From the NCBI RefSeq assembly GCF_002042965.1, contig NZ_MZNT01000005.1:248001-312000 (forward strand): a stretch of 64,000 bases of DNA, in the 5' to 3' direction. Position 1 is the stretch's first letter. Each line of letters begins with the position of its first letter. Positions 61,170-64,000 of the stretch are shown one piece after another. The notes under the pieces were generated by a model. That model worked only from the letters and a program-made list of their open reading frames with translations. It was not told the DNA's origin and did no database searches. Source of the DNA: Paenibacillus sp. 32352. Lineage in GTDB: Bacteria; Bacillota; Bacilli; Paenibacillales; NBRC-103111. The position numbers and the translations under genes were made by a program.

Positions 61170-62144
61170 ATGAAATATAGACGCGTTGGCGCAAGCGGGT
61201 TGAAGGTAAGCGAGATCGGTCTCGGCAGCTGGTTAACCTATGGCACTGCCGCCGAGCAAAAGGCTGCGGACGCATGCATTCAAACCGCGTTCGAATGCGG
61301 AATCAATTTCTTCGATACGGCGAACGCCTACAATCGGGGAGAAGGAGAAAAGGCAATGGGGGCGGCCCTCAAGCCCTATGAAAGATCGAGCTATGTGCTG
61401 TCTACCAAAGTTTATTTTCCTATGGGACAAGGTCCCAATGACCGCGGATTATCCCGCAAGCATATTAAAGAGCAGTGCGAAGCCAGTCTGAAAAGATTAG
61501 GCGTGGACTACATCGACATCTATTTCTGTCACCGGTACGACGACCAGACTCCTGTGGAGGAGACGCTCCGCGCTCTGGATGATCTTCAAGCCGAAGGCAA
61601 AATCTTGTACGCCGCCGTCAGCGAATGGAGCGCAGCTCAAATAGCCGACGCCGTCGGCATCGGAGCATCGTTGAGATTGCGGCCCTTGATCTCGAATCAG
61701 CCGATTTATAATATGTTTGAACGGTATATCGAACGCGAAGTGATGCCTGTATCCATGGCTGCAGGCTTGGGCCAGATTGTGTTCTCGCCTCTCGCCCAAG
61801 GGATATTGACGGGAAAATACAAGCCGAACCAGCAGCTGCCTTCGGACAGCAGGGCTGCCAACCGGGCGGTCAACCATGTCATCAACAGCTATCTTCAGGA
61901 AGATGTGCTGCTTTGTGTGGAGGAACTCGGACAAGTTGCTGAACGGCTCGGTATTCAGCTGTCCCAGCTCGCGTTGGCCTGGGTGCTAAGACAGCCGGGT
62001 GTCAGCTCAGCCTTGATCGGGGCCAGCCATCCGCAGCAAATCGAGGAAAATGTAAAAGCGGTGGATATCGCGCTTCAGCAGGATACGCTCGATGAAATCG
62101 ACCGCATTCTGCAAAAAGTCGCCGGGTTCGCTCCGCTTCGATAA
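61170..62144 (+). CDS. Aldo/keto reductase (K+-channel beta-subunit-like)
   Basis: A 324-residue NADPH-dependent TIM-barrel reductase. Catalytic residues visible: Asp and Tyr in FFDTANAYNRGEGE (about residues 48-61), Lys in LSTKVYF, His in IYFCHRYDD. The cofactor region GVSSALIGASHPQQIEEN is typical of the AKR6/AKR14-like branch that reduces methylglyoxal and other aldehydes. AAGGAG before ATG 61170. The 260 bases upstream contain a terminator and promoter but no gene. Confidence 0.93.
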   Translation: MKYRRVGASGLKVSEIGLGSWLTYGTAAEQKAADACIQTAFECGINFFDTANAYNRGEGEKAMGAALKPYERSSYVLSTKVYFPMGQGPNDRGLSRKHIKEQCEASLKRLGVDYIDIYFCHRYDDQTPVEETLRALDDLQAEGKILYAAVSEWSAAQIADAVGIGASLRLRPLISNQPIYNMFERYIEREVMPVSMAAGLGQIVFSPLAQGILTGKYKPNQQLPSDSRAANRAVNHVINSYLQEDVLLCVEELGQVAERLGIQLSQLALAWVLRQPGVSSALIGASHPQQIEENVKAVDIALQQDTLDEIDRILQKVAGFAPLR

Positions 62145-62165
62145 GTGCCGGGGTATGCAGGAAAA

Positions 62166-62185
62166 GGATCCGCTGATGCGGATCC
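62166..62185. terminator. Left sister terminator hairpin at repeat copy 3
   Basis: GGATCCGC-TGAT-GCGGATCC, perfect eight-base stem, preceded by AAAA but followed by the repeat element rather than a T tract. Functions for the minus-strand dehydratase gene (T run on minus). Confidence 0.75.
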
Positions 62186-62191
62186 TTAGCC

Positions 62192-62388
62192 TGTCGAGAA
62201 ACCTAATAGAGCTTGAACTATTGCCAATATACTCCGATGGGGTATCCCCCTCCAGCCGCTGTTGAAACCCGTGAATTAGATTATATTTAGTGGTATTTTC
62301 ACGGGTTTCAAAGGCGGACTTAAACTCCTCCGAGGCATACCCCACCTCCATATGTAGCATAGTTCACGCAAAACAGGGTTTCTCGACA
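62192..62388 (+). repeat. 197-bp terminator-associated palindromic element, copy 3
   Basis: Ends TGTCGAGAAACC (62192-62203) and complement GGTTTCTCGACA (62377-62388), perfect 12-base terminal repeats. Interior contains GTTGAAACCCGTGAA with its complement and GGGGTAT-type arms near each end. Length equals copy 2. The element is flanked by six bases and then an identical-armed terminator hairpin on each side. Confidence 0.9.
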
Positions 62389-62394
62389 AACTCA

Positions 62395-62418
62395 GGATCC
62401 GCTAATGCGGATCCTTTT
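62395..62418 (+). terminator. Right sister terminator hairpin at repeat copy 3
   Basis: GGATCCGC-TAAT-GCGGATCC followed by TTTT. Same stem as 62166-62185, one base different in the loop. Works for the plus-strand aldo/keto reductase gene. Confidence 0.8.
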
Positions 62419-62421
62419 GCT

Positions 62422-64000
62422 TTACTCCGACCTTTCCATAGCTCGCTTCCCCGCTTCCAAAACAGCCAGGATGCGGTCCACATCATACACGCTTCCCGCC
62501 CAAGTTCCGCCGCTGACCGATTGCAACGCGGCCCATAAGCGGGTATCGTCGGGAAGCTTCGGGTCGGCCCTTAGGCCGGGATGAGGGGTTCGGGCTGCCA
62601 GCACCTGAGCTCCTTCCTCCGGGGTTAGCAGGTCGTCTCCATGCCCTATGAAATGTACGCTGCCTTCCAGCAGGTTTCGGTCGATTCTAATCTCTATGGT
62701 GTCTCCATCACGAAGCTTTCCTATCGGACCGCCGACGAGAGCTTCCGGACCGACGTGCCCGATACAGGCTCCCGTCGATACCCCGGAAAATCTGGCATCC
62801 GTAATCAGCGATACTCGTTTGCCGAAGGGGAGATGCTTCAATGCTGACGTGACTTGATAAGTCTCTTCCATCCCTGAGCCCGATGGTCCGCGCCCAATCA
62901 GGACCATAATATCTCCCGCCTCAATCCCGCCTTGCTTGATAGCGGCTATCGCCTCTTTCTCCGAGGTAAATACTTTGGCTTTGCCCCGGTGATGGTACAC
63001 TCCGTCCTCCTGTACAACCGACGGATCTATGGCGGTCGACTTAATGACCGAGCCTTCCGGTGCCAAATTGCCGACGGGGAACGTTACGGTCGAGGTTAAG
63101 CCGCGCTGCCGGGCCTTCGCCGGATTCATGATCACCTCGTCGGGATCGATGCCGTCCTTCTCCATAAGCAGGCGTCTCATACGATGACGCCTCTCGCTCT
63201 GCTCCCACCAATCCAATACCGTCCCTATCGTTTCCCCGGAGACGGTCATCGCATGCTCTTCCAATACGCCCTCCCGCCGGAGATGAAGCATCACCTCCGG
63301 TACGCCTCCTGCCAGAAACACTCGAACGGTCGGATGATCAACCGGACCATTAGGGAGGACACTGACCAGCCGCGGCACGTTCCGATTGATTCGAATCCAG
63401 TCTTGTACTGTCGGTATCGGAAGACGCGCGGCATGGGCAACGGCAGGAATATGCAGCAGCAGATTGGTCGACCCGCCAAATGCCGCATGCACGGCCATCG
63501 CATTATGAACGGCCGCTTCGGTTAACACTTGCTTCATGACGATTCCCTTCCGATCCATGAACATCAATGCGCGTGCGGATTGGCGAGACATCTCCTTCCA
63601 CACAGGCTGTCCCGACGGAGCCAGGGCCGCATGGGGCACTGTCATTCCCAACGCTTCGGCGACCACTTGGGAGGTAGCCGCCGTCCCAAGAAACTGGCAG
63701 CCCCCGCCAGGCGTCGCACAGGCCCGGCACCCAAGCTCGGCGGCATCCTCCAGCGTGATCTCGCCTTTGGCATAACGCGCGCCGATCGTCTGAATCTTGC
63801 CCGCGTCCTCGCCACGGGTCGGCGGCAGCGTCACTCCCCCCGGCACAAGGATGCAGGGGAGCTCGTGCATGGCAGCGAGCGCCATCATCATCGCCGGCAG
63901 CCCTTTGTCGCATGTGGCGACTCCAATCACGCCCTTGCGCGTCGGCAGCGAACGGATCAGCCGCCTGAAGACCATCGCGGCATCATTCCGATAAGGCAAG
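62422..64000 (-). CDS. yjhG: YjhG/YagF-type sugar-acid dehydratase, C-terminal part (runs off window)
   Basis: About 526 residues of an IlvD/Edd-family dehydratase of roughly 650 residues, close to YjhG/YagF (D-xylonate dehydratase). It converts a sugar acid to a 2-keto-3-deoxy acid using an Fe-S cluster. Cluster Cys motifs: [17 protein letters not shown] and [18 protein letters not shown]; also [35 protein letters not shown] and [26 protein letters not shown] (quoted cores). The N-terminus lies beyond 64000; the frame remains open to the edge. It may feed pectin-derived sugar acids into central metabolism. Convergent with the aldo/keto reductase. Confidence 0.93.
   Translation of the reverse strand, partial: LPYRNDAAMVFRRLIRSLPTRKGVIGVATCDKGLPAMMMALAAMHELPCILVPGGVTLPPTRGEDAGKIQTIGARYAKGEITLEDAAELGCRACATPGGGCQFLGTAATSQVVAEALGMTVPHAALAPSGQPVWKEMSRQSARALMFMDRKGIVMKQVLTEAAVHNAMAVHAAFGGSTNLLLHIPAVAHAARLPIPTVQDWIRINRNVPRLVSVLPNGPVDHPTVRVFLAGGVPEVMLHLRREGVLEEHAMTVSGETIGTVLDWWEQSERRHRMRRLLMEKDGIDPDEVIMNPAKARQRGLTSTVTFPVGNLAPEGSVIKSTAIDPSVVQEDGVYHHRGKAKVFTSEKEAIAAIKQGGIEAGDIMVLIGRGPSGSGMEETYQVTSALKHLPFGKRVSLITDARFSGVSTGACIGHVGPEALVGGPIGKLRDGDTIEIRIDRNLLEGSVHFIGHGDDLLTPEEGAQVLAARTPHPGLRADPKLPDDTRLWAALQSVSGGTWAGSVYDVDRILAVLEAGKRAMERSE

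Noticed and set aside
1..64000. CRISPR arrays, tRNA or rRNA genes, prophage or transposase genes
   Set aside because: Scanned by eye on both strands; no direct-repeat arrays, cloverleaf-like genes, or integrase/transposase motifs were found.

Overview
The window looks like the chromosome of a Paenibacillus-type bacterium (Bacillota, Paenibacillaceae). Evidence: strong GGAGG-type ribosome binding sites with frequent TTG and GTG starts, a YesMN two-component system beside a CUT1 sugar ABC transporter, a stand-alone bacterial nitric oxide synthase, catabolite-repression (cre) sites, and moderate GC. No rRNA, tRNA, CRISPR array, prophage or transposase gene was seen.

Layout. 1-452: start of a 4-hydroxyphenylacetate 3-hydroxylase-type gene running off the left edge. 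827-8646 (minus): a rhamnogalacturonan-oligosaccharide uptake and degradation operon, yesM-yesN-yesO-(terminator)-yesP-yesQ-GH105. 8824-16353: housekeeping and accessory genes, including a KhtTU-type K+/H+ antiporter, GNAT acetyltransferases, tandem esterases and a rhomboid protease. 16551-20297: a very large secreted rhamnogalacturonan lyase (PL11), followed upstream by a ribokinase-type kinase. 21879-35487 (minus): a complete ethanolamine-utilisation bacterial microcompartment operon, in transcription order eutL, a eutK-like shell gene, eutE, eutM, pduL, a conserved eut protein, eutN, eutS, eutP, eutW, eutV, eutA, eutB, eutC, an unlisted 42-residue membrane peptide and an APC-type permease. 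It is preceded by an attenuator-like leader suited to the EutVW antitermination system. 36005-39329: MFS exporter, TetR regulator and a divergent nitric oxide synthase. 39484-42472: Gfo/Idh/MocA oxidoreductase, UDP-GlcNAc 2-epimerase, ASCH protein. 42690-55738: second carbohydrate region, with a secreted enzyme broken by one in-frame stop, alpha-L-fucosidase, two AraC regulators, a rhamnogalacturonan acetylesterase lipoprotein and two orphan sugar-binding lipoproteins; a MarR/MFS pair sits among them. 56191-64000: heterodimeric ABC exporter, hydroxyacid dehydrogenase, aldo/keto reductase and the C-terminal part of a YjhG/YagF-type sugar-acid dehydratase.

How it fits together. Secreted PL11 lyase and acetylesterase would open and deacetylate pectin RG-I; oligosaccharides would be bound by YesO and the orphan binding proteins, imported by YesPQ and trimmed by GH105; fucosidase would act on side chains. 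The eut compartment converts ethanolamine to acetyl-CoA and acetyl phosphate.

Most unusual content: (1) three copies of a 196-197 bp imperfectly palindromic element, each inserted at a transcription terminator with the local hairpin present on both sides; (2) a 42-residue single-pass membrane peptide between eutC and the permease; (3) a duplicated 32-bp activator-like box exactly 25 bp upstream of the -10 of both yesO and yesP; (4) a shell protein with a Rho_N/SAP-like tail; (5) a palindrome forming both -35 elements of divergent tetR and nos promoters.
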